64,000 bases of DNA from Streptococcus pneumoniae (GTDB lineage: Bacteria > Bacillota > Bacilli > Lactobacillales > Streptococcaceae): positions 496,001 to 560,000 of the forward strand of contig JBFDTN010000001.1 of NCBI GenBank assembly GCA_040719455.1. Direction: 5' to 3'. A program made the translations under genes and the position numbers. This document shows, in pieces, positions 1-9,236 of the stretch. Position 1 is the first letter of the stretch, and the number at the start of each line of letters is the position of its first letter. Under the pieces are notes generated by a model. The model did no database searches. It was not told the DNA's origin and was given only the letters and a program-made list of their open reading frames with translations.

Positions 1-240
1 GTTCAGCTTCTAACACCGCTTCATCCTCTGGATGCCAAAGAGCGAATTTCAGGGATGGAGTACGGCAAGCCCATTACCATTGGGGATCATTTTTGGGCTG
101 GTGGCGGTGTCACGATTTTGCCTGGTGTGACCCTTGGAGATAATGTCGTCGTGGGTGCAGGAGCAGTAGTCACCAAGTCCTTTGGGGATAATGTTGTCTT
201 AGCTGGTAATCCCGCACGAGTTGTTAAATATTTAAAATAA
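1..240 (+). CDS. Sugar O-acetyltransferase (maltose/galactoside acetyltransferase family), 3' part
   Basis: The gene starts left of the window; the reading frame is open from base 1 to the TAA at 238-240. The visible 79 residues are the C-terminal end of a left-handed beta-helix acetyltransferase. They carry the hexapeptide-repeat pattern (ITIGDHFWAGGGVTILPG, then VTLGDNVVVGAGAVVTKSF) and the family's closing NPARVVKYLK. Such enzymes transfer acetyl from acetyl-CoA to the 6-hydroxyl of maltose, glucose or galactosides. The sugar substrate cannot be told from this fragment. Confidence 0.85.
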   Translation, partial: VQLLTPLHPLDAKERISGMEYGKPITIGDHFWAGGGVTILPGVTLGDNVVVGAGAVVTKSFGDNVVLAGNPARVVKYLK

Positions 241-245
241 CAAAA

Positions 246-284
246 AAACGAATATTTTTATTGTTTAAACTATAAAAAATTCGC
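246..284 (+). promoter_or_regulatory. Possible inverted PurBox-like pair upstream of xpt
   Basis: ACGAAT at 248-253 and ATTCGC at 279-284 lie in opposite orientation, each flanked by A/T runs. This resembles the paired CGAA-containing PurBoxes bound by the PurR regulator of Gram-positive purine genes. Neither copy matches the consensus fully, and a further ACGAAC (351-356) lies in the promoter spacer. Weak evidence. Confidence 0.25.
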
Positions 285-342
285 ATAAATATCTAAAAAT
301 CTCCCAAATCAAGAATTTTATCCTATTTTTAGATTGAAATAA

Positions 343-371
343 TTGAAAAAACGAACGAAAAAGTGTACAAT
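343..371 (+). promoter_or_regulatory. Promoter of xpt-pbuX
   Basis: TTGAAA (343-348) and TACAAT (366-371) are separated by 17 bases. The predicted transcript start near 378 leaves only about 30 bases of leader before the xpt start codon, too short for a guanine riboswitch aptamer. Confidence 0.7.
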
Positions 372-409
372 AACCTTTATCAATTATCATTTAGAAAAAG
401 GAGTTTTAG

Positions 410-991
410 ATGGAGTTACTGGAGCAGAAGATCCTGACGGTTGGTCAGGTCGTGGGAGAGAACATTTTAAAGGTAGATTCCTTTTTGACCCACCAAGTCG
501 ATGTAGGCTTGATGAAAGAGATTGGAAATGTTTTTGCAAAACGTTTTGAAAATGCAGGAATTACCAAGATTGTCACTATTGAGGCGTCTGGCATTGCCCC
601 AGCTCTCTACACAGCAGAAGCGATGGGCGTTCCCATGATTTTTGCTAAGAAGTCAAAAAATATCACGATGACAGAGGGCATTTTGACCGCAGAGGTCTAT
701 TCCTTCACCAAGCAAGTGACAAGTACAGTATCTATTGCACAGAAATTTTTGACCGAAGATGACAAGGTGCTCATCATTGATGACTTTTTGGCAAATGGTC
801 AAGCAGCTAAGGGCTTGATTGAGATGATTGAGCAAGCAGGTGCGAAAGTAGAAGGCATTGGAATTGTCATTGAAAAGTCTTTCCAAGATGGCAGAAAGCT
901 TCTTGAAGCTACGGGGCACACAGTGGTGTCGCTTGCGCGGATTGATCATTTTGAAAATGGCAGTCTTGTCTTTAAGGAGGCGGATGCATAA
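410..991 (+). CDS. xpt: Xanthine phosphoribosyltransferase
   Basis: 193 residues, the usual length for Xpt. The enzyme converts xanthine and PRPP to XMP in purine salvage in the cytoplasm. The PRPP-binding motif is visible as [13 protein letters not shown] (about residues 121-133), and the N-terminal [15 protein letters not shown] is typical of the family. AAAAGGAG lies just upstream of the ATG. The stop codon overlaps the pbuX start as TAATG, so the two are translationally coupled. Salvage enzyme and permease together form a standard xanthine uptake-and-use operon. Confidence 0.95.
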   Translation: MELLEQKILTVGQVVGENILKVDSFLTHQVDVGLMKEIGNVFAKRFENAGITKIVTIEASGIAPALYTAEAMGVPMIFAKKSKNITMTEGILTAEVYSFTKQVTSTVSIAQKFLTEDDKVLIIDDFLANGQAAKGLIEMIEQAGAKVEGIGIVIEKSFQDGRKLLEATGHTVVSLARIDHFENGSLVFKEADA

Positions 992-2256
992 TGATGAAGA
1001 TGAATGAAGAAAAACACTCTCAAGCAGCTGTCTTAGGTCTCCAGCATTTGCTGGCTATGTATTCTGGCTCGATTTTAGTGCCTATTATGATTGCCAGTTC
1101 CTTGGGGTACACATCTGCACAATTAACCTATCTCATCTCCACTGATATTTTTATGTGTGGGTTAGCAACATTCTTGCAATTACAATTAAATAAATACTTT
1201 GGCGTGGGCTTGCCAGTTGTACTAGGTGTGGCCTTTCAATCCGTAGCACCTCTCATTGTGATTGGACAAAATCATGGGAGTGGCGCCATGTTTGGAGCCT
1301 TGATGGTGTCTGGGGTATTTGTATTCTTGATTTCTGGCGTTTTTTCAAAGATTGCCAATCTCTTTCCAGCGATTGTTACAGGCTCTGTCATCACAACGAT
1401 TGGATTGACCCTGATTCCAGTTGCGATTGGAAATATGGGAAATAATGTAGAAAGTCCTACGGTTGAAAGCCTGATGTTGGCTAGTCTGACCGTCTGTATC
1501 ATCCTTCTCATCAATATCTTTACCAAAGGATTTATCAAGTCGATTTCTATCTTGATTGGCTTGATTGGAGGAACGCTTGTAGCAGCTTTCATGGGCTTGG
1601 TAGATATGAGTCCTGTTGCTGCAGCACCTTTGGTGCACGTTCCTACACCCTTTTACTTTGGCATGCCGACTTTTGAATGGTCCTCAATCGTGATGATGTG
1701 TATCATCGCTATTGTATCCTTGGTGGAGTCAACAGGGGTTTACTTAGCTCTATCTGACATCACCAAGGATGAGTTGGATGCAAATCGCCTGCGCAATGGT
1801 TATCGGGCAGAAGGTTTGGCAGTCTTACTAGGAGGGATTTTCAACACCTTCCCTTATACAGGATTTTCACAAAATGTAGGCTTGGTAAAATTATCAGGCA
1901 TCAAAACACGTTTGCCGATTTACTACGCAGCTGCTTTTCTGATTTTACTAGGACTCTTGCCCAAATTCGGAGCTTTGGCTCAAATCATTCCTGCGCCCGT
2001 CTTAGGAGGCGCCATGCTGGTCATGTTTGGAATGGTCGCAGTTCAAGGGATGCAAATTTTAGCCCGAGTTGATTTTGAACATAACGAGCACAATTTCTTA
2101 ATCGCAGCGGTTTCTATCTCTACCGGTGTAGGGCTAAATGGAAGCAATCTTTTTATCAACCTACCAACGGCTTTCCAAATGTTTTTCTCAAATGGAATTG
2201 TCATGGCAAGTCTTGTTGCGATTGTGATGAATCTCTTGTTGAACCGCAAGAGATGA
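991..2256 (+). CDS. pbuX: Xanthine permease (NCS2 family)
   Basis: 421 residues with about a dozen hydrophobic segments. It begins with the NCS2-typical stretch LGLQHLLAMYSGSILVP, and the segment around NTFPYTGFSQNVGLVKLSGI is the conserved signature of nucleobase transporters. It is predicted to bring xanthine across the membrane by proton symport for Xpt. AAGGAGG (974-980) inside the end of xpt serves as its ribosome binding site. Two ATGs follow each other at the start, so the exact initiation codon may be either. Confidence 0.93.
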   Translation: MMKMNEEKHSQAAVLGLQHLLAMYSGSILVPIMIASSLGYTSAQLTYLISTDIFMCGLATFLQLQLNKYFGVGLPVVLGVAFQSVAPLIVIGQNHGSGAMFGALMVSGVFVFLISGVFSKIANLFPAIVTGSVITTIGLTLIPVAIGNMGNNVESPTVESLMLASLTVCIILLINIFTKGFIKSISILIGLIGGTLVAAFMGLVDMSPVAAAPLVHVPTPFYFGMPTFEWSSIVMMCIIAIVSLVESTGVYLALSDITKDELDANRLRNGYRAEGLAVLLGGIFNTFPYTGFSQNVGLVKLSGIKTRLPIYYAAAFLILLGLLPKFGALAQIIPAPVLGGAMLVMFGMVAVQGMQILARVDFEHNEHNFLIAAVSISTGVGLNGSNLFINLPTAFQMFFSNGIVMASLVAIVMNLLLNRKR

Positions 2257-2310
2257 GAGATTGAAACTCGCAAACCAAATCATCAGTATGAGATCCCTAA
2301 ACAAGCAAGT

Positions 2311-2356
2311 GGGGTGGAACTTTATCAGAGTGATGAAACTCTAAAAGTTCCACTCC
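2311..2356. terminator. Stem-loop after pbuX
   Basis: Arms at 2311-2331 and 2338-2356 (right arm ACTCTAAAAGTTCCACTCC) pair over about 18 bases with a short internal bulge. Only a weak T stretch follows (CTTTG), so it may be an imperfect terminator or a small dispersed repeat. Confidence 0.5.
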
Positions 2357-2477
2357 TTTGTCTGTGAATGGAACTATATAGTTGTTTCGTTTTGATTTAG
2401 TATGAGGTAAGATGAGTTAACGACGGAATAAATGAAAATTAAATAACTATCATATAAACAATCATTTAGGAGGATTC

Positions 2478-3821
2478 ATGTATCAAACACATACAACTAA
2501 AGAAAAGTTACGGCTTTTCTTTCAGATTTTTCTACCGCTTTTAATCTATCAATTTGCCAATTATTCGGCGGCTTTTGTCGATACAACCATGACAGGGCGG
2601 TACGATACGCTTCATCTCGCAGGTGTGTCCATGGCGACTAGCCTTTGGTCTCCATTTTTTACCTTGCTAACAGGCATTGTCTCTGCCTTGGTGCCGATTA
2701 TCGGTCAGCACTTAGGCGAGGGCAAGAAAGATCGTATTCGCAATGATGTCTATCAGTTTATCTATCTGGCATTGGGGCTTTCTGTCTGTTTATTTTTACT
2801 GGTCTTTTTGGGAGCGCCATATGTCCTATCACGGCTCAGCTTAGAGCCTTTGGTGGCAAAGGTGGCTACTTCCTATCTTTTTTACCTCGCTTTGGGCATC
2901 ATTCCGCTTTTACTCTTTAGCGTGATTCGCTCAGTCCTAGATGCGCTTGGCTTAACGAGGCTCTCCATGTACCTCATGCTCTTGCTACTCCCTTTAAATG
3001 CCAGCTTTAACTATGTTTTGATTTATGGCGTTTTAGGGCTTCCTGAGATGGGAGGGAGAGGAGCAGGGCTTGGGACGTCGCTTGCCTACTGGGTCTTGCT
3101 CATCTTAGCCTGCCTTGTCTTGTCCTTTCATCCCAAGGTACGAGACTATCAGTTTTGGAAATGGCAGCCATTAGACTTTGCAGTTTTAAAAGAGGGTTTA
3201 AAGCTAGGATTACCGATCGGTGGGACAGTATTTGCAGAAGTCGCGATTTTCTCAGCCGTGGGGCTGTTTATGTCCAAGTTTAACTCAGTCATCATTGCCA
3301 GCCACCAGTCAGCGATGAACTTTGCTACGCTCATGTATGCCTTTCCGATGAGTATCTCAACTTCAATGGCGATTTTAGTGTCCTATGAAGTAGGAGCCAA
3401 GCGCTTTGAGGATGTGCGCTCTTATTGCAGGATTGGGCGTGTGACGGCTGCCAGCTTTGCCTTGTTTACGCTGGGATTTTTATATCTATTTCGCTATCAA
3501 GTGGCAGATCTGTATGGACATGATGAGACCTTTATCCAGATGACGACGGTCTTTCTGACTTACAGCCTCTTTTTCCAGCTGGCAGATACCTTTGCGGCGC
3601 CTTTGCAGGGGATTTTACGGGGCTATAAGGATACGACCGTTCCCTTTTATATGGGCTTGATTAGCTATTGGGGTGTCGCTCTTCCAGTGGGGCTCTTGCT
3701 GGATATTACCACGACCATGGGACCTTATGGCTACTGGATCGGCTTGATTATGAGCTTAGTCGTGAGTGGTATTTTGTACCAATCAAGGCTGAGCTATATC
3801 ACGAAAATCTTTAAAGACTAA
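2478..3821 (+). CDS. MATE-family efflux transporter
   Basis: 447 residues and about 12 transmembrane segments, the normal size of a multidrug and toxic compound extrusion antiporter. It starts with a long hydrophobic run after a short basic N terminus. The segments around FVDTTMTGRYDTLHLAGVS and GLPIGGTVFAEVAIFS are MATE-like. It probably expels cationic drugs or metabolites using a sodium or proton gradient. AGGAGG (2469-2474) precedes the ATG. The gene stands alone, ending at a bidirectional terminator shared with the next gene. Substrate unknown. Confidence 0.9.
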   Translation: MYQTHTTKEKLRLFFQIFLPLLIYQFANYSAAFVDTTMTGRYDTLHLAGVSMATSLWSPFFTLLTGIVSALVPIIGQHLGEGKKDRIRNDVYQFIYLALGLSVCLFLLVFLGAPYVLSRLSLEPLVAKVATSYLFYLALGIIPLLLFSVIRSVLDALGLTRLSMYLMLLLLPLNASFNYVLIYGVLGLPEMGGRGAGLGTSLAYWVLLILACLVLSFHPKVRDYQFWKWQPLDFAVLKEGLKLGLPIGGTVFAEVAIFSAVGLFMSKFNSVIIASHQSAMNFATLMYAFPMSISTSMAILVSYEVGAKRFEDVRSYCRIGRVTAASFALFTLGFLYLFRYQVADLYGHDETFIQMTTVFLTYSLFFQLADTFAAPLQGILRGYKDTTVPFYMGLISYWGVALPVGLLLDITTTMGPYGYWIGLIMSLVVSGILYQSRLSYITKIFKD

Positions 3822-3855
3822 GGATGTTATAGGTAGAAGAAAAATAGAAACAAGA

Positions 3856-3884
3856 AAATCCAGCTTAGACAAAAGCTGGATTTA
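3856..3884. terminator. Bidirectional terminator between the MATE gene and the tautomerase gene
   Basis: AAATCCAGCTT (3856-3866) pairs perfectly with AAGCTGGATTT (3873-3883). A-rich sequence to the left and T-rich to the right let it act on both strands. It overlaps the tautomerase stop codon at 3882-3884. Confidence 0.8.
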
Positions 3885-4064
3885 TTTCATCCTCATCTCC
3901 CCTTGAGGGAAGTAGGTCCCTTCTGGCATATCATTGATAATGACATGAACTGCTTCTTTTGGTGCACCGGTGTGTTTGACGATGCTTGCTGTAATCTCTT
4001 TTGCGAGTGCCTTTTTTTGATCTAGGCTTCGTCCTTCAAATAAATCAATGCGTACAAATGGCAT
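3882..4064 (-). CDS. 4-oxalocrotonate tautomerase family protein
   Basis: 60 residues, the full size of a 4-OT subunit. Members use the N-terminal proline (Pro2 of MPFVRIDLFEGRS) as catalytic base once the methionine is removed, and work as hexamers. The C-terminal VIINDMPEGTYFPQGE segment fits the family. The physiological substrate in streptococci is not known. TAGGAGGAAC lies before the ATG. It is divergent from tdk. Confidence 0.9.
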   Translation of the reverse strand: MPFVRIDLFEGRSLDQKKALAKEITASIVKHTGAPKEAVHVIINDMPEGTYFPQGEMRMK

Positions 4065-4081
4065 AAGTTCCTCCTATCAAG

Positions 4082-4104
4082 TGTGATAATATTATTTTAT
4101 CACA
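4082..4104. promoter_or_regulatory. Inverted repeat in the tautomerase-tdk intergenic region
   Basis: TGTGATAA (4082-4089) and TTATCACA (4097-4104) are perfect 8-base arms with a 7-base spacer. The site lies just upstream of the minus-strand tautomerase start and before the tdk promoter, so it could be an operator; the regulator is unknown. Confidence 0.4.
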
Positions 4105-4111
4105 AATCTAG

Positions 4112-4140
4112 TTTAAAAGCAGGTCAGAATATGGTAAAAT
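4112..4140 (+). promoter_or_regulatory. Promoter of the tdk operon
   Basis: TTTAAA (4112-4117), 17 bases, then TAAAAT (4135-4140) preceded by TGG, giving an extended -10 element. Confidence 0.55.
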
Positions 4141-4188
4141 GGAAAGAAGAAAAAAATGGGAGTAGTGATTACCTGACAAGAGAAGATT

Positions 4189-4788
4189 ATGGCTCAGTTA
4201 TATTATAAATACGGCACGATGAATTCGGGCAAAACGATCGAGATTTTAAAAGTCGCCCACAATTACGAAGAGCAGGGCAAGGGTGTGGTTATTATGACCA
4301 GTGCCCTAGACACGAGAGACGGCTACGGCCTTGTGTCCAGTCGGATTGGGATGAAGAGGAAAGCACTAGCGATTGAGGATGAGACAGATATTTTTGGCTT
4401 TATCGAATCCCTATCCCCCAAGCCTTACTGTCTCTTGATTGATGAGGCTCAGTTTTTGAAACGCCACCATGTCTATGATTTGGCAAGGGTGGTCGATGAG
4501 CTGGATGTCCCTGTCATGGCTTTTGGTTTGAAAAATGACTTTCGCAATGAACTTTTTGAAGGTTCTAAGTATCTCTTGCTTTTAGCCGATAAGATTGACG
4601 AGATTAAGACCATTTGCCAATATTGCTCGAAAAAAGCGACCATGGTCTTGCGGACCAATCATGGTCAGCCAGTCTATGATGGTAAACAGATTCAAATCGG
4701 AGGAAATGAAACTTACACTTCCGTTTGTCGCAAGCACTATTTTAACCCAGAAATAAAAGGAGAATCAAACACACATGAACATTTATGA
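4189..4788 (+). CDS. tdk: Thymidine kinase
   Basis: 199 residues, typical of type II bacterial thymidine kinases. It phosphorylates thymidine to dTMP with ATP. Visible features are the P-loop GTMNSGKT (residues 9-16), the Walker B-like LLIDEAQF and the zinc-binding pair ICQYC with a later VCRKH. It is the first gene of a compact operon; its 3' end overlaps prfA by 14 bases. The same order tdk-prfA-prmC is found in pneumococci. Confidence 0.95.
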   Translation: MAQLYYKYGTMNSGKTIEILKVAHNYEEQGKGVVIMTSALDTRDGYGLVSSRIGMKRKALAIEDETDIFGFIESLSPKPYCLLIDEAQFLKRHHVYDLARVVDELDVPVMAFGLKNDFRNELFEGSKYLLLLADKIDEIKTICQYCSKKATMVLRTNHGQPVYDGKQIQIGGNETYTSVCRKHYFNPEIKGESNTHEHL

Positions 4789-5854
4789 TCAGCTTCAAAC
4801 GGTGGAAGACCGCTATGAAGAATTAGGAGAATTACTCAGTGACCCTGCTGTGGTGAGTGATACCAAGCGTTTTATGGAGTTATCCAAGGAAGAAGCAGCC
4901 ACTCGTGAGACGGTTGAAACCTACCGTGAATACAAAAAAGTACTGCAAAACATCACGGATGCTGAAGAGATGATTAAGGATGCGTCTGGTGATGCGGACT
5001 TGGAAGAGATGGCAAAAGAAGAGTTGAAAACGGCAAAGGCTGACAAAGAAAGCTACGAGGAGCGCTTGAAAATCTTGCTCTTGCCCAAAGACCCTAATGA
5101 TGACAAGAACATCATCTTGGAAATCCGTGGGGCAGCTGGGGGTGATGAAGCAGCCCTCTTTGCAGGTGATTTATTAACCATGTATCAGAAATTTGCAGAG
5201 AGTCAAGGCTGGCGCTTTGAGGTCATGGAGGCTTCCTACAATGGTGTCGGAGGGATCAAAGAAGTGGTTGCCATGGTGTCTGGTCAATCCGTTTATTCGA
5301 AATTGAAATACGAATCAGGTGCTCACCGTGTGCAACGTGTGCCTGTGACTGAAAGCCAAGGGCGTGTGCATACCTCAACGGCGACAGTACTGATCATGCC
5401 AGAGATTGAAGAAGTCGAGTACGACATTGATCCAAAAGACTTGCGGGTGGACATCTACCATGCCTCTGGTGCAGGTGGTCAGAACGTCAATAAAGTTGCA
5501 ACAGCCGTGCGGATTGTCCATCTTCCGACTAATATCAAGGTCGAGATGCAGGAAGAGCGGACGCAGCAGAAGAACCGTGAGAAAGCGATGAAGATTATTC
5601 GGGCGCGTGTGGCGGACCATTTTGCGCAGATTGCCCAAGATGAGCAGGATGCAGAGCGTAAGTCAACTATTGGTACGGGAGACCGTTCAGAGCGGATTCG
5701 GACCTATAACTTCCCGCAAAACCGTGTGACAGACCATCGCATCGGTTTGACACTTCAAAAGCTTGATACGATTTTATCTGGGAAATTAGACGAAGTGGTC
5801 GATGCCTTGGTGCTGTATGACCAAACACAAAAACTGGAAGAGTTGAATAAATAA
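4775..5854 (+). CDS. prfA: Peptide chain release factor 1
   Basis: 359 residues, the normal RF1 length. It recognises UAA and UAG stop codons and triggers peptide release. The catalytic GGQ lies at residues 234-236 in [11 protein letters not shown]. The anticodon-like loop is in the segment reading [27 protein letters not shown] before the ATG lies within the end of tdk. Its stop codon overlaps the start of prmC, whose product methylates this GGQ glutamine, so enzyme and substrate are made together. Confidence 0.97.
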   Translation: MNIYDQLQTVEDRYEELGELLSDPAVVSDTKRFMELSKEEAATRETVETYREYKKVLQNITDAEEMIKDASGDADLEEMAKEELKTAKADKESYEERLKILLLPKDPNDDKNIILEIRGAAGGDEAALFAGDLLTMYQKFAESQGWRFEVMEASYNGVGGIKEVVAMVSGQSVYSKLKYESGAHRVQRVPVTESQGRVHTSTATVLIMPEIEEVEYDIDPKDLRVDIYHASGAGGQNVNKVATAVRIVHLPTNIKVEMQEERTQQKNREKAMKIIRARVADHFAQIAQDEQDAERKSTIGTGDRSERIRTYNFPQNRVTDHRIGLTLQKLDTILSGKLDEVVDALVLYDQTQKLEELNK

Positions 5855-6693
5855 TGAAACTGGCTCAACTGTTAGAGGAACTGGAAGAGAAATTACTAGA
5901 AGTAGGAGAAGAGCCAGAAAGTTTGTCCTTTACTTATCGAACTTTGGAAGGCTTGACTTTTACAGACTTTGTCTTGCGATTACGTTTAGACGTCAACTCG
6001 CAGGAAGAAGAGAAGATTCGCGCGATTTTTGAGCAATTACAAACGCACAGACCTGCCCAGTATATCATTGGAAAAGCAGATTTTCACGGTCTATCCTTAC
6101 AAGTCGATGAGCGCGTGCTGATTCCTCGTCCTGAGACTGAAGAGTTGGTTGACTTGATTCTAGCTGAAAATACGGAAGAAGATCTTAAGGTGCTGGATAT
6201 TGGCACAGGGAGTGGCGCGATTGCGATTGCGATGGCTCATGGGAAACCAAGCTGGGAGGTCGTTGCCTCAGACATTTCCCTTGATGCGCTAGATTTGGCA
6301 AAAAGCAATGCTAAAGCGCATGAGCTGTCGATTTCTTTTCTTCACTCAGACTGTTTGGATGCGATTACAGGTAAGTATGATATTATCGTGTCCAATCCGC
6401 CTTATATCTCTCGAGACGACGAGGCAGAAGTGGGAAAAAATGTTTTAGCCTCAGAACCGCACCTAGCCTTGTTTGCTGACCATGATGGTTATGCCATTTA
6501 CCAGCGCTTAGCCCAAGATACGAAAGAATACTTGACAGAACGAGGAAAAATTTACTTAGAAATTGGCTATAAGCAAGGGGAGCAAGTGAGACAGCTTTTT
6601 CAAGCAGTCTTCCCAGACAAGCGTGTTCGAGTCCTCAAAGACCAATTTGGACAAGATAGAATGGTGGTGGTAGATGATGGACAAGATCGCTAA
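5854..6693 (+). CDS. prmC: Release factor glutamine N5-methyltransferase
   Basis: 279 residues. It methylates the GGQ glutamine of release factors using S-adenosylmethionine. The SAM-binding motif is VLDIGTGSGAIAIAMA, and the catalytic NPPY is at residues 181-184 (SNPPYISRDDE). The N-terminal helical part, residues 1-80, is the release-factor-binding domain of the family. The start overlaps the prfA stop by one base, and the end overlaps the next gene by 20 bases. Confidence 0.95.
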   Translation: MKLAQLLEELEEKLLEVGEEPESLSFTYRTLEGLTFTDFVLRLRLDVNSQEEEKIRAIFEQLQTHRPAQYIIGKADFHGLSLQVDERVLIPRPETEELVDLILAENTEEDLKVLDIGTGSGAIAIAMAHGKPSWEVVASDISLDALDLAKSNAKAHELSISFLHSDCLDAITGKYDIIVSNPPYISRDDEAEVGKNVLASEPHLALFADHDGYAIYQRLAQDTKEYLTERGKIYLEIGYKQGEQVRQLFQAVFPDKRVRVLKDQFGQDRMVVVDDGQDR

Positions 6694-7267
6694 GACCTTG
6701 GAAACAGGTGGAGCCGTGGTATTGCCGACGGAGACAGTTTATGGTTTGTTTGGACGAGCGTTAGACGAAGAAGCTGTCAAGCGTGTTTATCAGCTTAAGC
6801 AGCGGCCATTGGATAAAGCTATGAATTTGAATGTGGCGAGTTTAGCGGACATTCTAGCCTTTTCTCAGAATCAGCCAGCTTATCTCGATAAACTCTTCCA
6901 AGCTTTTTTACCGGGTCCCTTGACCATTATTTTACAAGCAAATGAACAAGTGCCGCACTGGGTGAATTCGGGCATGACAACTGTCGGTTTTCGAGTTCCA
7001 AGTCACCCAGTAACACTGGACTTCATAAAAACATTTGGGCCTTTGATTGGACCGTCTGCCAATATTTCTGGCAAGACCAGCGGTGTCTTGTTTGACCAGA
7101 TTATGGCAGATTTTCATAGCGAGGTGATTGGAGTAAAAGATGATGCATTTCTGACTGGGCAAGATTCCACCATTTTGGACTTGTCAGGGGAAAAAGCCCA
7201 GATTTTACGCCAAGGCGCTATTACCAAGGAAGCATTGTTAAAAGCTGTACCTGAAATTCGTTTTTAG
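6674..7267 (+). CDS. tsaC: L-threonylcarbamoyladenylate synthase (TsaC/Sua5 family)
   Basis: 197 residues, the single-domain TsaC/YrdC size. It makes threonylcarbamoyl-AMP from threonine, bicarbonate and ATP for the t6A37 modification of ANN-decoding tRNAs. The nucleotide-binding motif LPTETVYGLFGRA is near the N terminus, and SANISGKTSG is the second family signature. It is coupled to prmC by a 20-base overlap, as in other streptococci. Confidence 0.93.
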   Translation: MMDKIAKTLETGGAVVLPTETVYGLFGRALDEEAVKRVYQLKQRPLDKAMNLNVASLADILAFSQNQPAYLDKLFQAFLPGPLTIILQANEQVPHWVNSGMTTVGFRVPSHPVTLDFIKTFGPLIGPSANISGKTSGVLFDQIMADFHSEVIGVKDDAFLTGQDSTILDLSGEKAQILRQGAITKEALLKAVPEIRF

Positions 7268-7333
7268 GAGAAACGATTTTCTTGCGATTTTGAAGGGCAG
7301 TCAATCCTTGATTGAGGATGTGTGAGGTGTGAC

Positions 7334-7963
7334 ATGATTGAACGAGAGCCAGAAGTGCCTATCCTGAAGCCAAAGGACATTTCCTTTTTGACTGAAACGG
7401 TTTTTGGTATTAAAGCAGAAGTAGAAGTGTGTGACTTAGCCTTCATTTTTTCGAGTACTCATCCAGGGCATTGGGGAAAAGCCGTAGAAGCCTATCGGAA
7501 TGGTTTGGTTCAGCAATTTTTAGTGACAGGTTGACGGAGTAAGACGGCGCAAGCTCATCCTGATTGGCAGGGAGGAGATAGAAGTGAAGCAGAAGTCATT
7601 ATTGAAAGTTTATTAGCTAGTGGAGTTCCAAAAGACGCCATCATACAAGAAGACAAATCAAGCAATTCCTTAGAAAATGTTCTATTTGCCAAGGAAATAT
7701 TTGACTTTTCTAAGGTTCAAAAGATAATGGTTATTTGTAAAAGTCATGTGGCTGGCAGACAGCTTCGAACACTTGCCCAGCATATTCCAGATTCTATTGA
7801 CCTCATTCCCTATACTTTTGATACAGCCTATAAAGGACAAGTCATTCGACGTTCGGACTGGATGAATTCTGATATCGGTCGACGACGGGTCTGGGGTGAA
7901 TACCTGCGGATTTTGCACTATGGTCAGCTCGGCCATTTAAAAAGATTAGATCAAACATTATAA
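7334..7963 (+). pseudogene. YdcF/SanA (DUF218) family protein interrupted by one in-frame TGA
   Basis: A single frame runs from ATG 7334, preceded by GAGGTG at a good distance, to TAA 7961-7963. It is cut once by TGA at 7532-7534. The residues on both sides are continuous with one YdcF-type protein of about 209 residues. The family motif before the break reads QQFLVTG, and after it RSKTAQAHPDW. YdcF-like proteins have a second glycine at this point, so TGA most simply replaces GGA by one base change. No other damage is visible, so the mutation looks recent. The gene lies 11 bases before glyA. Residual function would require readthrough. Confidence 0.85.
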
Positions 7964-7974
7964 GGAGACACAAG

Positions 7975-9231
7975 ATGATTTTTGATAAAGAAGATTACAA
8001 AGCTTACGATAAAGAACTATGGGATGCTATTTCCGCAGAAGAGAAACGCCAACAGCACAATATTGAGTTGATTGCCTCAGAAAACGTCGTGTCAAAAGCG
8101 GTTATGGCAGCACAAGGGTCTATCTTGACCAATAAATACGCAGAAGGCTACCCAGCTCGCCGTTACTACGGTGGTACGGAGTGCGTGGACGTCGTGGAAA
8201 GCCTTGCGATTGAGCGTGCAAAAGAAATCTTTGGTGCAAAATTTGCCAATGTCCAACCCCACTCTGGTAGCCAAGCTAACTGCGCAGCCTATATGGCCTT
8301 GATTGAGCCAGGCGATACCGTTATGGGAATGGACTTAGCAGCTGGTGGACACTTGACCCACGGGGCTGCTGTCAGCTTTTCTGGTCAGACCTACAATTTT
8401 GTCGCGTATAATGTTGATCAGGAATCAGGCTTGCTCGACTACGATGCCATTTTAGAACAAGCCAAAGAAGTGCAACCAAAACTCATCGTTGCAGGGGCTT
8501 CTGCCTATTCTCGCATTATTGATTTTGCTAAATTCCGTGAGATTGCAGATAGCGTTGGCGCAAAACTTATGGTCGATATGGCGCATATCGCTGGGCTTGT
8601 CGCAGCAGGTTTGCATCCAAATCCAGTACCGCATGCTCATATCACGACCACAACGACCCACAAGACCCTTCGTGGACCTCGTGGTGGCTTGATTTTGACC
8701 AATGATGAAGACTTGGCGAAGAAAATCAATTCTGCTATCTTCCCTGGTATCCAAGGTGGACCGCTTGAGCATGTCATTGCAGCAAAAGCAGTTGCTTTTA
8801 AAGAAGTTTTAGACCCTGCCTTTAAAGACTACGCTCAAAAAGTTATCGACAACAGCAAGGCGATGGCAGATGTCTTTCTAGCGCATGATAAATTCCGTGT
8901 CATTACAGGTGGAACAGACAATCACCTCTTCCTTGTCGATGTGACTCAGGTTGTTGAAAATGGGAAAGTAGCGCAAAATCTCTTGGATGAAGTCCATATC
9001 ACCTTGAACAAAAACTCTATTCCATTTGAAACTTTGTCACCATTTAAGACAAGCGGTATCCGCATTGGTTCTGCAGCCATTACTGCCCGTGGATTTGGTG
9101 TGGAAGAAGCCCGTAAAGTGGCAGAATTAACGGTGAAAGCCTTAGAAAATGCGGACAATGAAGCAATTCTTGAGGAAGTACGTAAGGAAGTGCGTGCTCT
9201 TACAGATGCATTCCCGCTCTATGAGGCATAA
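7975..9231 (+). CDS. glyA: Serine hydroxymethyltransferase
   Basis: 418 residues, the normal SHMT length. It interconverts serine and glycine with tetrahydrofolate, supplying one-carbon units. The PLP lysine lies in [15 protein letters not shown], and the N-terminal [14 protein letters not shown] and [13 protein letters not shown] are family signatures. AAGGAG precedes the ATG. It heads a run with the nucleoid-associated protein and the PvaA-like gene, an order also seen in pneumococci. Confidence 0.97.
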   Translation: MIFDKEDYKAYDKELWDAISAEEKRQQHNIELIASENVVSKAVMAAQGSILTNKYAEGYPARRYYGGTECVDVVESLAIERAKEIFGAKFANVQPHSGSQANCAAYMALIEPGDTVMGMDLAAGGHLTHGAAVSFSGQTYNFVAYNVDQESGLLDYDAILEQAKEVQPKLIVAGASAYSRIIDFAKFREIADSVGAKLMVDMAHIAGLVAAGLHPNPVPHAHITTTTTHKTLRGPRGGLILTNDEDLAKKINSAIFPGIQGGPLEHVIAAKAVAFKEVLDPAFKDYAQKVIDNSKAMADVFLAHDKFRVITGGTDNHLFLVDVTQVVENGKVAQNLLDEVHITLNKNSIPFETLSPFKTSGIRIGSAAITARGFGVEEARKVAELTVKALENADNEAILEEVRKEVRALTDAFPLYEA

Positions 9232-9236
9232 TCCCT

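Noticed and set aside
241..409. Purine riboswitch before xpt
   Set aside because: A good promoter lies too close to the gene, and no aptamer-like stems or conserved core are seen.
343..549. 68-codon frame overlapping the xpt start
   Set aside because: Out of frame with xpt, begins inside the promoter, no resemblance to known proteins.
7532..7534. TGA read as selenocysteine
   Set aside because: Streptococci have no selenocysteine machinery that I know of, the position is a glycine in the family, and no SECIS-like hairpin is evident.
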